Shown here piece after piece: positions 19,470-27,316 of a stretch of DNA of 64,000 bases. The DNA comes from Methanocella arvoryzae MRE50 (GTDB lineage: Archaea > Halobacteriota > Methanocellia > Methanocellales > Methanocellaceae), in assembly GCF_000063445.1 (NCBI RefSeq), contig NC_009464.1:1116001-1180000 (forward strand). Reading direction: 5' to 3'. The position numbers were made by a program, and so were the translations under genes. Every line of letters begins with the position of its first letter. The first letter of the stretch is position 1. A model generated the notes under the pieces. It saw nothing but the letters and a program-made list of their open reading frames with translations, did not search any database and had not been told where the DNA came from.

Positions 19470-19878
19470 GAGACAGCAATGCGAACGCTGCGCTGTGCCG
19501 GCGCTATAGAATTGATGAAAAACGTTATGAGGTCTGAGAGTTCCCGGGAGGCCGGGGAGGATTTTCAAACTGGGAGGTTGGAGAGGGTTAGAGAGGTCGG
19601 AAAGGAGGACTGGGAGTGTGGAAAGGTCAGAGAGGATTTTTTAAGTTAATTCTTTCTGACCTCCGGGTACCTTACATAACCTCCTCTCTGACATTTATCT
19701 CCTGGCGGGCTTGGCGGTATTTTCGACTCACACAGGGCCAACTTTCAATTTTTCATAGCCTCTGCCCGAATATCTCATTTTTCATAAGGCGAGTGCTTGG
19801 CGCCCTTGCGACCTTGCGCCTTTGCGAACTAAATTTGTGACGCCAGCACAGTGCAGCGATCGTCTTGTTGTCCTCTAA
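19470..19878. repeat. Composite repeat spacer (GAGGTCAGAGAGG, GGCGGGCTTGGCGG and GCGCAAGG word arrays)
   Basis: No gene seen. The spacer begins with the 29-bp signature (19470-19498) and ends with a degenerate inverted copy (about 19851-19880). Between these lie purine-rich words such as GGAGGTTGGAGAGG followed by their complements (CTGACCTCC, CCTCTCTGAC). A 24-bp stretch (19704-19727) is identical to 31445-31468, and weaker similarity continues for about 60 bp more. CTTGCGCC-type words close the region and recur at 63.1-63.5 kb. Confidence 0.75.
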
Positions 19879-21174
19879 TTACAGCGAGAGCAGGCTGCTT
19901 ATTATCCTCCACAGCCACGAGAAGAAGTCCTCGTCTTCTCCGGGCCTCGGGGAGGGCACGGCGCTGGCATCCACGGTGCTCGTAGGAGTAGGACTGACTT
20001 TAGGCTCTTCCCCGTAGTAGTTGGCGCGCCTGTCGTTGTCTCTGACGGTGCTGCCGGTGCCGGAGGGATAGATGTCGTATTCGTTGTCGTGAAGGTAGTT
20101 CTGGATGATCAGGTTATCCGTGGACTTGTAGAGCCTGATGCCGTAGGTGCTGTCGTAGACGTTGTTGTGCCGGATGATGTTGTCCCCGGAGCCGAAGAGG
20201 TAGATGCTGTCTTTTCCGTTGGAGACGAGGTTGTACTCGATGAAGATGTTGCTGCTTTCGCCTGCGACGAGGATGTTGTCGACGCCGTTGCGGACGGTGT
20301 TGTTGCTGATGACCGAGTCGTGGGTGCCGAAGTCGAAACGGATGTTGACGCCGGAATTTTCGACAGTGTTATTGGATACGGTCGTGGTATCGGAGTAGTA
20401 GACTTTGATACCGTAGTAGTGCTTTCCTACGTAGTTGTCCCGGATGGTCACATTCGAGCCGTAGCGCATGCCTATGCCATCGCCGCCGCTGCGGCTGGAC
20501 TCTTCGTTGCCCTCGATCCGGTTATTGCTGATCACGGAGTTCGAGATTTGCTCGAAGTACATATCGATGCCGGTGTTGCCCTCGCAGTGGTTGTCGGAGA
20601 TGACGTTATTCCGCAGGTTGTAGCCCTGTATGCCGAACTCGTTGTTTTTTGCGCGGTTGTCCGTGATGGTGTTGCCGTCCGAATAGTGGATGTAGATACC
20701 GTCGCCGTTGTTGCCAACAAGAGTGTTCCCCCTCACCAGGTTACGATCGCCCTGGTCGAGGCGGATGCCCTCGTTGCACTCGGTAATAGTATTGCCGACG
20801 ATCTCGTTGTCGCTGGATTCCACCAGTATGGCGGACGCGTATTTCTCCGAGTTCTTGACGACGAAGCCTTCGATGCGGACCCCGTCGGCGGTGATGGTGA
20901 TCACGTCGCCGGCGCCGCTACCGTAGATGACGGGCATGCCGCCGCCGTTGTCCACGCCCTTCAAAGTAACCCGCTTATCGACGTGCAGGTCTTCGTTGTA
21001 AGTGCCGCTGTAAACCAGGATAGTGCTCCCCGGGACGGCAGCATCAAGGGCGCTCTGGATGGAGGAGTAGCTACCGCTACCTTCCACGATTACCGATTCT
21101 GCGGCCAGGCAGCATGACTGGCCAAAAAAGCACAGCAGCAGGCATGCCAGCACTGAGATGAATAGACAACGCAT
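19879..21174 (-). CDS. Secreted NosD-type beta-helix protein, short form
   Basis: 431 residues from the ATG. It has a signal peptide (MRCLFISVLACLLLCFFGQS), the NosD opening IVEGSGSYSSIQSALDAAVPGSTIL, then uninterrupted beta-helix turns to about residue 390. A short C-terminal helix is preceded by a Thr/Pro/Ser stretch, and a hydrophobic end (FFSWLWRIISSLLSL) may anchor it. The ATG lies 17 bases after the best ribosome binding site GGAG. An in-frame ATT at 21186 lies five bases after it, as in the other NosD genes, and would add four residues. Confidence 0.83.
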   Translation of the reverse strand: MRCLFISVLACLLLCFFGQSCCLAAESVIVEGSGSYSSIQSALDAAVPGSTILVYSGTYNEDLHVDKRVTLKGVDNGGGMPVIYGSGAGDVITITADGVRIEGFVVKNSEKYASAILVESSDNEIVGNTITECNEGIRLDQGDRNLVRGNTLVGNNGDGIYIHYSDGNTITDNRAKNNEFGIQGYNLRNNVISDNHCEGNTGIDMYFEQISNSVISNNRIEGNEESSRSGGDGIGMRYGSNVTIRDNYVGKHYYGIKVYYSDTTTVSNNTVENSGVNIRFDFGTHDSVISNNTVRNGVDNILVAGESSNIFIEYNLVSNGKDSIYLFGSGDNIIRHNNVYDSTYGIRLYKSTDNLIIQNYLHDNEYDIYPSGTGSTVRDNDRRANYYGEEPKVSPTPTSTVDASAVPSPRPGEDEDFFSWLWRIISSLLSL

Positions 21175-21212
21175 TCCAGGGATAATAGCATCTCCTTAAC
21201 ATTATAATATTA

Positions 21213-21226
21213 TCTTTATAAATAAA
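21213..21226 (-). promoter_or_regulatory. TATA box of a NosD gene
   Basis: Minus strand CTTTATTTATAAAG, about 30-40 bases before the proposed start and some 20 bases before the GGAG site. Confidence 0.5.
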
Positions 21227-21297
21227 GTCTAACAAATAAATAAGTTGCGATTGGAGAGCAAGAGAATGCGGTTGAGAGTACCCTGGAGCCGGGGTTT

Positions 21298-21328
21298 AAA
21301 AAAGAAAGGTGTGAGGTATTACCCTCAC
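21298..21328 (-). terminator. Hairpin and T-run after the 824-residue NosD gene
   Basis: On the minus strand a GTGAGG/CCTCAC stem with a six-base loop is followed by ACCTTTCTTTTTT. Confidence 0.65.
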
Positions 21329-21344
21329 TTCACTTCATTTAACT

Positions 21345-23819
21345 TTACTTCACGTTCAGCACGTAGTTGACCGTGTCCTGGACTCCAGGGTTGGTCGTGG
21401 ACTTCACCTGGATGTTCACCTGGTAGGTGCCTGCCGCTGCAGGGGTGATGGTCACGTAGCCGGAGCGGAAGTCGGACGGGTCGACGGTGCTGGTCTCGTA
21501 CATGTTCACCTTGTACCAGGCGGCCGGGATGCCGGATACTACGACTGTGTAGGTATCGGCTTTTAGCCCGATGTTCTTATAGTAGACGTCCTGGGTCAGG
21601 GTCGTGCCTTTGGTGACGCTGAACTGTTCCATCCGCTTGACGTCGTTGTTGTAGTGCGCCATAGTCCTCATGTTGTCCACAGCGTAGTCGGGGGTGCCCG
21701 GCGATGGAGTGGGTGTGGGAGTGGCGGTCGGCTTCGGAGTCGGCGTCGGAGCAGCAGTCGGCTTCGGAGTCGAGGTCGGAGTCGGAGTCGGAGTCGGGGT
21801 GGCGGTCGGCTTCGGCGTCGGCGTGGGTGTCGGCGCTACGGCCCCGTTGGAGTCGACGGAGACGTATCCGGCGAGGAACTTGCCGGTGGTCGAGCCGGCC
21901 GGCGGGCTGGTCACGACCCAGTGGTTGAAGATCAGGTTACCTGCCTTGGTTGGCACGTTTTTGGTGGAAGTCCAGACGATTTTATCGTCGATAATGAACT
22001 GTACCCGGTCTCCCAGCCAGTTGTACCCGTAAACATGGTATGATGTCGACGGGTCGAAGGGCAGCTCGTACTTGTACTGGTTCTGAGCACCGGCTGCAGT
22101 GGTCGAGAAGTACACGTAGTTCTTGCCGTCAGCCTTCTGGAACTGGACCTTGATCTCGTCGGAGCCGCCAGAGGTCATGAGCGTGGCGTAGGTGCCGGTG
22201 GTCAGGTCGACCCTCAGGCTGGCCTTGTAGTTGCCGTACGAGTAGGCCTTCAGGCTCTTGTACTCTCCGCCCGTGTGCTTTACTGCGTCTGCGTTAATCA
22301 CGAGGCAGTTGCCGACGAACTCGATGTTCTCGGGCAGGTACTTAGTGCCCTCAGGGCCGCTGGCCGAAGAGGTCTTGCTCCACAGGTTCGTCTGGTGGTA
22401 GCCGAAGTCGTCGTGCAGGATGGAGCCCGGCGCAGGCGTCGGGGTAGCGGTCGGAGCAGTGGTCGGCCTCGGGGTGGCGGTCGGAGTCGGTGTTGCCGGC
22501 TTCGGAGTCGTCGTAGGCACCGGGTTGGCTGAGGTCACGTAGTTCGTGTGTTTGGCCATCAGCGGGTACGAGTCGGTGGCGCCGCCGTTAGAGTAGCTGG
22601 TGCCGCCTACGCCGTTCTTGTCGCTGTCAGATCCCGTGTAGCCGGTCCAGTAGTTCCCGAGCCTGCTCGAGTAGCTGGCCCCGTTGTACTTGTAGGAGAC
22701 TGCACTGGGGGAGCTGAAGGTGTTGCCCGAGCCGGATACTGACACGGACTTGAGGTCGTTCAGGTAAACCTGGTTGTTGCTGCCGGAAAGGTAGACGCCG
22801 TAGGTGTTGTCGACGAAGTCGTTTCCGATGATCTTGTTTCCGGAGGTGCTCTGAGCCCTGACGCCGTACGTGTTGCTGTAGGCGGTGTTGCCCTGAATGA
22901 CGTGGTTGTTGCACTTCAGGATGTAGATGGCCTGCCTGTTGTCGAACAGCTTGTTGCCTTCGACAGTGATGTAGCTGGCGCTGCTGTTGATCAGGATGCC
23001 TTCGATACCGTTGCTGACGGTGTTGCCCCGGGCGACACAGTTGGTCGAGTCGAAGTCGAACCGGATATTGCAGCCCGAGTCCTTGACTACGTTGTTGGAG
23101 ACGGTGGTCTTGTTGGAGTAGTAGACCTTTATACCGTAGTAGTGCTTGCCGACGGTGTTGCCGTCGATGAGCATGTTGGTGCCGTATCTCATGCCGATGC
23201 CGTCGCCGCCCTGGTTGTTCGCGCCGGCGTTCGCGCCGACATTGTTGCCCTTGATGGTGCCGTCGGAGACACGCTCCATGTAGATGTCGATCTCGTGGTT
23301 GGTGCTCAGGCTGTTACCGGAGATGGTAGCGCCCTTCGTGTCGAACATCTCGATGCCGAAGTAGTTGGAGTTGAGGGTGTTGCCGCTGACGGTAGCGTAG
23401 TTGGCGCCGGTGAGGCGAATGCCGTCACCGCTGCCGCCGGTAACAGTGTTACCCTTGACTACGACGTTGCTGGCGCCGCTGACCAGGATGCCGTGCTTCG
23501 CTCCCTTGATCGTGAAGCCCTGCACTGTGGCGCCGCTGGCGGTCACAGTGATGCCGTTTTTGCCGCCCGGGCTAAGTACAGGAGAGCCGGACCCCTGGAG
23601 GATGATATTTTTGTTTAATGTGATGCTTTCGGAGTAAGTTCCGCTGTTGACGACGATGGTGTCGCCAGCGCTGGCCGCGTTGATAGCGGACTGGATGCTC
23701 GTGTAGCTGCCGCCCGAGCCGACCGTGATCGTTTTAGCCACGGCGGCGCTGGGCACAAAGCTCAGTAACGACACCAGGACCATTGCGATCAGGGCCGTCG
23801 ATATTATCCGTTTATTAAT
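21345..23819 (-). CDS. Secreted NosD beta-helix protein with GH16-like and NEW3-like domains (ATT start proposed)
   Basis: 824 residues from the proposed start, the largest surface protein here. Order: signal peptide (NKRIISTALIAMVLVSLLSF), beta-helix to about residue 410, a first Thr/Pro linker, a concanavalin-type domain of about 180 residues, a second linker, and a C-terminal NEW3-like domain. The middle domain resembles glycoside hydrolase family 16 (SYGNYKASLRV, then HVYGYNWLGDRVQFIIDDKIV). The place of the catalytic ExDxxE reads DEIKVQF, so the acidic pair is missing and a binding role is likelier. In-frame GTGs at 23831 and 23828 overlap the GGTGGTGA site; the ATT at 23819 lies five bases after it and aligns with the ATT proposed at 6153. 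Confidence 0.85.
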   Translation of the reverse strand: MNKRIISTALIAMVLVSLLSFVPSAAVAKTITVGSGGSYTSIQSAINAASAGDTIVVNSGTYSESITLNKNIILQGSGSPVLSPGGKNGITVTASGATVQGFTIKGAKHGILVSGASNVVVKGNTVTGGSGDGIRLTGANYATVSGNTLNSNYFGIEMFDTKGATISGNSLSTNHEIDIYMERVSDGTIKGNNVGANAGANNQGGDGIGMRYGTNMLIDGNTVGKHYYGIKVYYSNKTTVSNNVVKDSGCNIRFDFDSTNCVARGNTVSNGIEGILINSSASYITVEGNKLFDNRQAIYILKCNNHVIQGNTAYSNTYGVRAQSTSGNKIIGNDFVDNTYGVYLSGSNNQVYLNDLKSVSVSGSGNTFSSPSAVSYKYNGASYSSRLGNYWTGYTGSDSDKNGVGGTSYSNGGATDSYPLMAKHTNYVTSANPVPTTTPKPATPTPTATPRPTTAPTATPTPAPGSILHDDFGYHQTNLWSKTSSASGPEGTKYLPENIEFVGNCLVINADAVKHTGGEYKSLKAYSYGNYKASLRVDLTTGTYATLMTSGGSDEIKVQFQKADGKNYVYFSTTAAGAQNQYKYELPFDPSTSYHVYGYNWLGDRVQFIIDDKIVWTSTKNVPTKAGNLIFNHWVVTSPPAGSTTGKFLAGYVSVDSNGAVAPTPTPTPKPTATPTPTPTPTSTPKPTAAPTPTPKPTATPTPTPSPGTPDYAVDNMRTMAHYNNDVKRMEQFSVTKGTTLTQDVYYKNIGLKADTYTVVVSGIPAAWYKVNMYETSTVDPSDFRSGYVTITPAAAGTYQVNIQVKSTTNPGVQDTVNYVLNVK

Positions 23820-23848
23820 TATTTTCACCACCTGTTTTTACGTTTTTG

Positions 23849-23878
23849 TCACCCGGACGCGAAAAGTGGCAGATACAT
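23849..23878 (-). other. Possible nine-codon leader ORF in the NosD 5' leader
   Basis: Minus strand ATG at 23878 encodes MYLPLFASG and then TGA. It is preceded by AGAGGTGATCAC, a near-perfect complement of the usual 16S rRNA 3' end, nine bases upstream. It lies within a potential stem-loop whose arms are CCGGACGC (23906-23913) and GCGTCCGG (23853-23860). It could be chance. Confidence 0.3.
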
Positions 23879-24068
23879 CTTCCGAGTGATCACCTCTGAT
23901 AACCAGCGTCCGGATGACGGTTTCCTTGTCTGTTGGTTAAAGAGCAATCTTATATATACTTTTTACTTAGGATGGTAAAAATTTTTCACTATATACCTGA
24001 GAAAGTAGAACCAATTCTATAACCTATATAAGCAATAGATAATTTTTCCTGACATTATCCGGAAATTT

Positions 24069-24200
24069 CGCCCGCCAGGACGCCTGCCTTGGCAGGCGTC
24101 TGATGCGGGCGATCCGATGACGAACGCTGCGCTGTGCCAGGGTCACAGATTGCACAGCCCAGCGATCGTGTACGGATCGCCTTCGAGAACGTCCGCCTGA
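24069..24200. repeat. Internally deleted copy of the hairpin element
   Basis: Starts with CGCCCGCCAGGACGCCTGCC and its inverted half, then the ATGACGAACGCTGCGCTGTGC word, one CACAGATT word, and a 24-bp stretch (24168-24191) identical to 48308-48331. The long CACAGATT arms and the loop of the full copies are missing. Confidence 0.8.
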
Positions 24201-24480
24201 CACCCTGACGTTTTATCAGTTTTCGGTTATCGTTCACCATGTCACACCTATGTCCACTGATCCGGCGTTTGTCGGAAATAATTCTACAATTACCATGCTA
24301 TAGGCAGGGTAACAAAAGAGTTAAATATAAATTTTGATATATAAACAATAGTTCAATAATAGCATTCCGGGCATATGGCTGTCTAGATACCGTATAAGGG
24401 ACATATTCGGGGGTCTCTGAGGTGCGGTGGGCATCCGTCAGCCCGGAACAAGAACACCCTATCTTTCCGGAGCAGTATTC

Positions 24481-25890
24481 ATGAATGCCCTAAAGTTGCA
24501 GACGTCCGGTAACAGTGGTACGTTAAGCAAGTATCTGTTTATCTTTACGCACGAAGTCGGAGACATCGAGTTTTATCCCACCTACAGCAGGCTGGTGAAA
24601 TCTCAGTGGAAGCCTTACGAAGAACTAAAGGCAGAACAGGAGAAGCAGCTCAGAAATATCATCTATTACTCGTATTATAATATTCCTTATTACCACCGGC
24701 TTTTCGACAGCCTCGGGCTGAAGCCTGAGTCGATCCGGACGATCGAGGACCTGCAGAAGCTGCCGATCCTGACCAAGAGCGTGATCAGGGAAAACTGGGA
24801 GGACTTCAAGCCCCTGCACCTGAACCGGATGAAGTACCAGGAGGAGACTACCGGAGGCTCCACGGGCACCCCGTTCAAGTACAGGATCACTAGCCATGAC
24901 AGGTTTTTGAGCGGAGCTATACTATACCGGGGCTGGGGTTACGGCGGCTACCAGCTGGGTGACAAGACGATCTTTCTCGCGGGCACCTCTCTGGGCGTAG
25001 GCCCGAAACCGTACCTGGTCAAGCGATTCCACGAGATAGCCCGAAACCTCCGGAAGTTCTCGTCCTTCGACATGGACGATAAAGGCATGCGGCAGTTTGT
25101 CAGCGTCATGAACACGTTCAAGCCGAAGTTCCTCCGGGGCTACGCGTCCTCCATCTACTTCTTCGCGAGATGGCTGGAGGAGAACGACCTCAAAGTACAC
25201 CAGCCCATGAGCGTGTTTACCACCTCTGAAAAGCTCTACCCGCAGATGAGGGAGAAGATAAGCAAAGTATTCGGCTGCGACGTGTACGACGGGTACGGGC
25301 TGAACGACGACGGCGTCACGGCCTTCGAGTGCTCCGAACACAGGGGAATGCACATCTACACGGAGAGGAGCATCGCCGAGGTAGTAGATGAAGATGGAAA
25401 CCAGCTCGACCACGGGGAAGGCCGGATCGTCGGGACCAGCCTCCACAACTATGCCATGCCCTTCCTCAGGTACGATACCGGCGATATCGGCAACCTGTTA
25501 GAAGAGGAGTGCCCCTGCGGCAGAGGATACAAACTGCTGAAGGAGATCTGCGGCAGAAGCGGCGACATTCTGATCACGCCGGAGGGAAAAGCGATTAACT
25601 CGCTGTTCTTCGCCACCATCTTCGACGAGATCATGTCGGTGCGGGAATACCAGATCGTCCAGGAGAAGCTGGACCGGATCGTAGTCAGGATATCGACGGG
25701 CAGAGATTTCGATCAGAAGCAGCTCCAGGACATCGTCCGGCTGATCAAGGCCAGAAGCCAGGGCTGGAACATCGAGTTCGACATCGTCGACCGCATAGAG
25801 AAGACTCGGGCGGGCAAGTACAAGTACGTCATCAACAAGGTGATGAGTGAGCAGTCCCATGGCAAACTTTCCGCCTTCCCCTCCTCGTGA
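24481..25890 (+). CDS. CapK/PaaK-like adenylate-forming enzyme
   Basis: 469 residues, family of phenylacetate-CoA ligase-like proteins (COG1541, CapK). It begins SKYLFIFTHEVGDIEFYPTYSRL and carries the AMP-binding motif TGGSTGTPFKYR near residue 120. Further along are YDGYGLNDDGVTAFEC and LRYDTGDIGNL, and a short C-terminal lid domain follows. Such enzymes activate an acid as adenylate; in capsule loci the acid and acceptor are usually unknown. The paralog at 35244 has the same N-terminus. The ATG at 24481 follows GGAG by eight bases, whereas an earlier GTG has no such site. Confidence 0.82.
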   Translation: MNALKLQTSGNSGTLSKYLFIFTHEVGDIEFYPTYSRLVKSQWKPYEELKAEQEKQLRNIIYYSYYNIPYYHRLFDSLGLKPESIRTIEDLQKLPILTKSVIRENWEDFKPLHLNRMKYQEETTGGSTGTPFKYRITSHDRFLSGAILYRGWGYGGYQLGDKTIFLAGTSLGVGPKPYLVKRFHEIARNLRKFSSFDMDDKGMRQFVSVMNTFKPKFLRGYASSIYFFARWLEENDLKVHQPMSVFTTSEKLYPQMREKISKVFGCDVYDGYGLNDDGVTAFECSEHRGMHIYTERSIAEVVDEDGNQLDHGEGRIVGTSLHNYAMPFLRYDTGDIGNLLEEECPCGRGYKLLKEICGRSGDILITPEGKAINSLFFATIFDEIMSVREYQIVQEKLDRIVVRISTGRDFDQKQLQDIVRLIKARSQGWNIEFDIVDRIEKTRAGKYKYVINKVMSEQSHGKLSAFPSS

Positions 25891-26020
25891 CCCGGGCGCA
25901 GGACACAGGCCGGGAGAGAGAAGCGCGGCAGGATTCCCTGCAACTCGGACTGTAACTTTTTATGCGCAAGGCGTGCCGCAATATCAGTAAAAAGGCTTAC
26001 TCCGGCATGATTTTTACCAT

Positions 26021-26047
26021 GTGCTTACTATGGAAACAATTATATAG
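26021..26047 (+). promoter_or_regulatory. Promoter of the second flippase gene, probably leaderless
   Basis: ATTATATAG (26039-26047) lies about 26-33 bases before the ATG at 26072 and no ribosome binding site stands between them, so transcription would begin at or next to the start codon. The preceding ten bases (26021-26030) are the reverse complement of a ten-base word at 6248-6257. Confidence 0.5.
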
Positions 26048-26071
26048 TAAGCTGATTATAATTTATGTGGT

Positions 26072-27316
26072 ATGGCACTAGCTGACGTGAATTTGGCGGG
26101 GTTTGTCAGGAAAGGCCTGAACATCCAGCTTTATAAAAACTCATTCTTCATCATCACAACCAGATTCCTGACAGTCGTCACCGGGTTCGTCTTCTGGCTG
26201 GTCGCAGCCAGGCTCTACTCCATAGAAAACGTAGGCCTGGCGACAGCCCTGTTCTCGGCCGCCACGCTGATCCTGCAGTTCTCCACTTTCGGCCTGGAAA
26301 ACTCCATCATGCGGTTCTTCGGATCCCACGACAAGAACAAGGTCATCAACACCAGCCTGATCGTGACCACCGTCTCCGCCTTCATCTTCGGGCTCGTCTA
26401 CATTATGATAGCAGGCATCGTATCCCCTGACCTGGGATTCATCCAGGAGCCGCTGTACGGTACTATCTTCCTGTTCTTCGTGATCATCAGCTCAGTCGTG
26501 ATGGTGACAGGCAGCGCGTTCGTAGGCCTGAGAAAGGCCGAGTACGCTCTTTCCCAGAACATCGTGCTCATGTCCAGGATAGTGTTCCTGGTACCCCTGT
26601 TCTTCCTGGGCGCGATCGGCATCCTGTCTGCCATAGGAATTGCCTACGTGCTGGTCTGTATCCTGGTATTTTACCAGATGAGAAAGTTTGTCCGGTTCGC
26701 GTGGGACGTGGACTACGGGTTCCTCCAGAAGTACAAGAGTTTCTTTTCCGGGAACTACATCTCCAACATGCTCTACAACGCCACGTACTCTATAACGCCT
26801 ATCCTGGTCCTGAACATCCTCGGCGAGGTGGCCGCGGCCAAGTACTATATCGCGTTCACCATCGGCTGCTTCTTCTTCCAGATACCCTACTCCGTGGGCA
26901 CGTCTCTGCTCGTGGAGGGCAGCCACGGGGAATCGCTGCGCAAGAATGCGTTCAGGGCGCTTGGAATCATCTACGCAATCCTGATCCCCGCTAACATCTT
27001 CATATACTTCTTCGGAAGCTCGGTACTCGCGCTATTCGGGGCGCAATACGTCGAGTCTACCGATCTGCTGAGGATCATCGCGTTCTCGAGCTTCTTCTTC
27101 GCGATCTACGCGCTGATGATACCCATCCAGAACGTGAGGATGAAAGTGAGAAGCGTGCTGACCCTGAACGTGGTACTGTTCGTACTGTTTGCAGGGCTGT
27201 CCTGCATTTTCCTGATCTACTTCGGTGTCGTAGGAGTCGGCTATGCCATGCTGACCACTTACCTGATCATGGCTTTGATCGTCCTCGGCATCATCAAAAT
27301 GGAAGGTTGGTTATGA
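26072..27316 (+). CDS. Polysaccharide flippase, Wzx/MATE-like
   Basis: 414 residues with about 12 hydrophobic segments, paralog of the protein at 8441 (FFIITTRFLTVVTGFVFWLVAARLYSIENVGLA; both contain KYYIAFTIG or RYYIAFTIG and VEGSHGES). It should flip lipid-linked oligosaccharides to the outer face. Its stop overlaps the ATG of the next gene (ATGA), so the pair is coupled as in the first module. No ribosome binding site precedes its ATG. Confidence 0.85.
   Translation: MALADVNLAGFVRKGLNIQLYKNSFFIITTRFLTVVTGFVFWLVAARLYSIENVGLATALFSAATLILQFSTFGLENSIMRFFGSHDKNKVINTSLIVTTVSAFIFGLVYIMIAGIVSPDLGFIQEPLYGTIFLFFVIISSVVMVTGSAFVGLRKAEYALSQNIVLMSRIVFLVPLFFLGAIGILSAIGIAYVLVCILVFYQMRKFVRFAWDVDYGFLQKYKSFFSGNYISNMLYNATYSITPILVLNILGEVAAAKYYIAFTIGCFFFQIPYSVGTSLLVEGSHGESLRKNAFRALGIIYAILIPANIFIYFFGSSVLALFGAQYVESTDLLRIIAFSSFFFAIYALMIPIQNVRMKVRSVLTLNVVLFVLFAGLSCIFLIYFGVVGVGYAMLTTYLIMALIVLGIIKMEGWL

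Larger units (their letters stand above)
23820..24480. promoter_or_regulatory. NosD leader, promoter and a deleted hairpin element
   Basis: A 660-bp gap without a gene. On the minus strand a TATA box (AGTATATATA, 23950-23960) gives a leader of about 100 nt with a stem-loop. From 24069 to 24200 lies a deleted copy of the hairpin element of 48.0 and 63.2 kb. An AT-rich stretch near 24321-24350 (TTAAATATAA, GATATATAAAC) is a plausible promoter for the plus-strand gene at 24481. Confidence 0.55.

Noticed and set aside
20089-21117. 342-residue Val/Ala/Asp-rich open frame
   Set aside because: Composition (VVDVDAVAV) is what the reverse complement of NosD Asn/Asp ladders gives. The NosD frame has signal peptide and repeats.
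23819-23831. GTG starts at 23831 or 23828 for the large NosD gene
   Set aside because: Both lie on the GGTGGTGA ribosome binding site, leaving no spacing; the paralog at 6153 has no GTG there. Not excluded.
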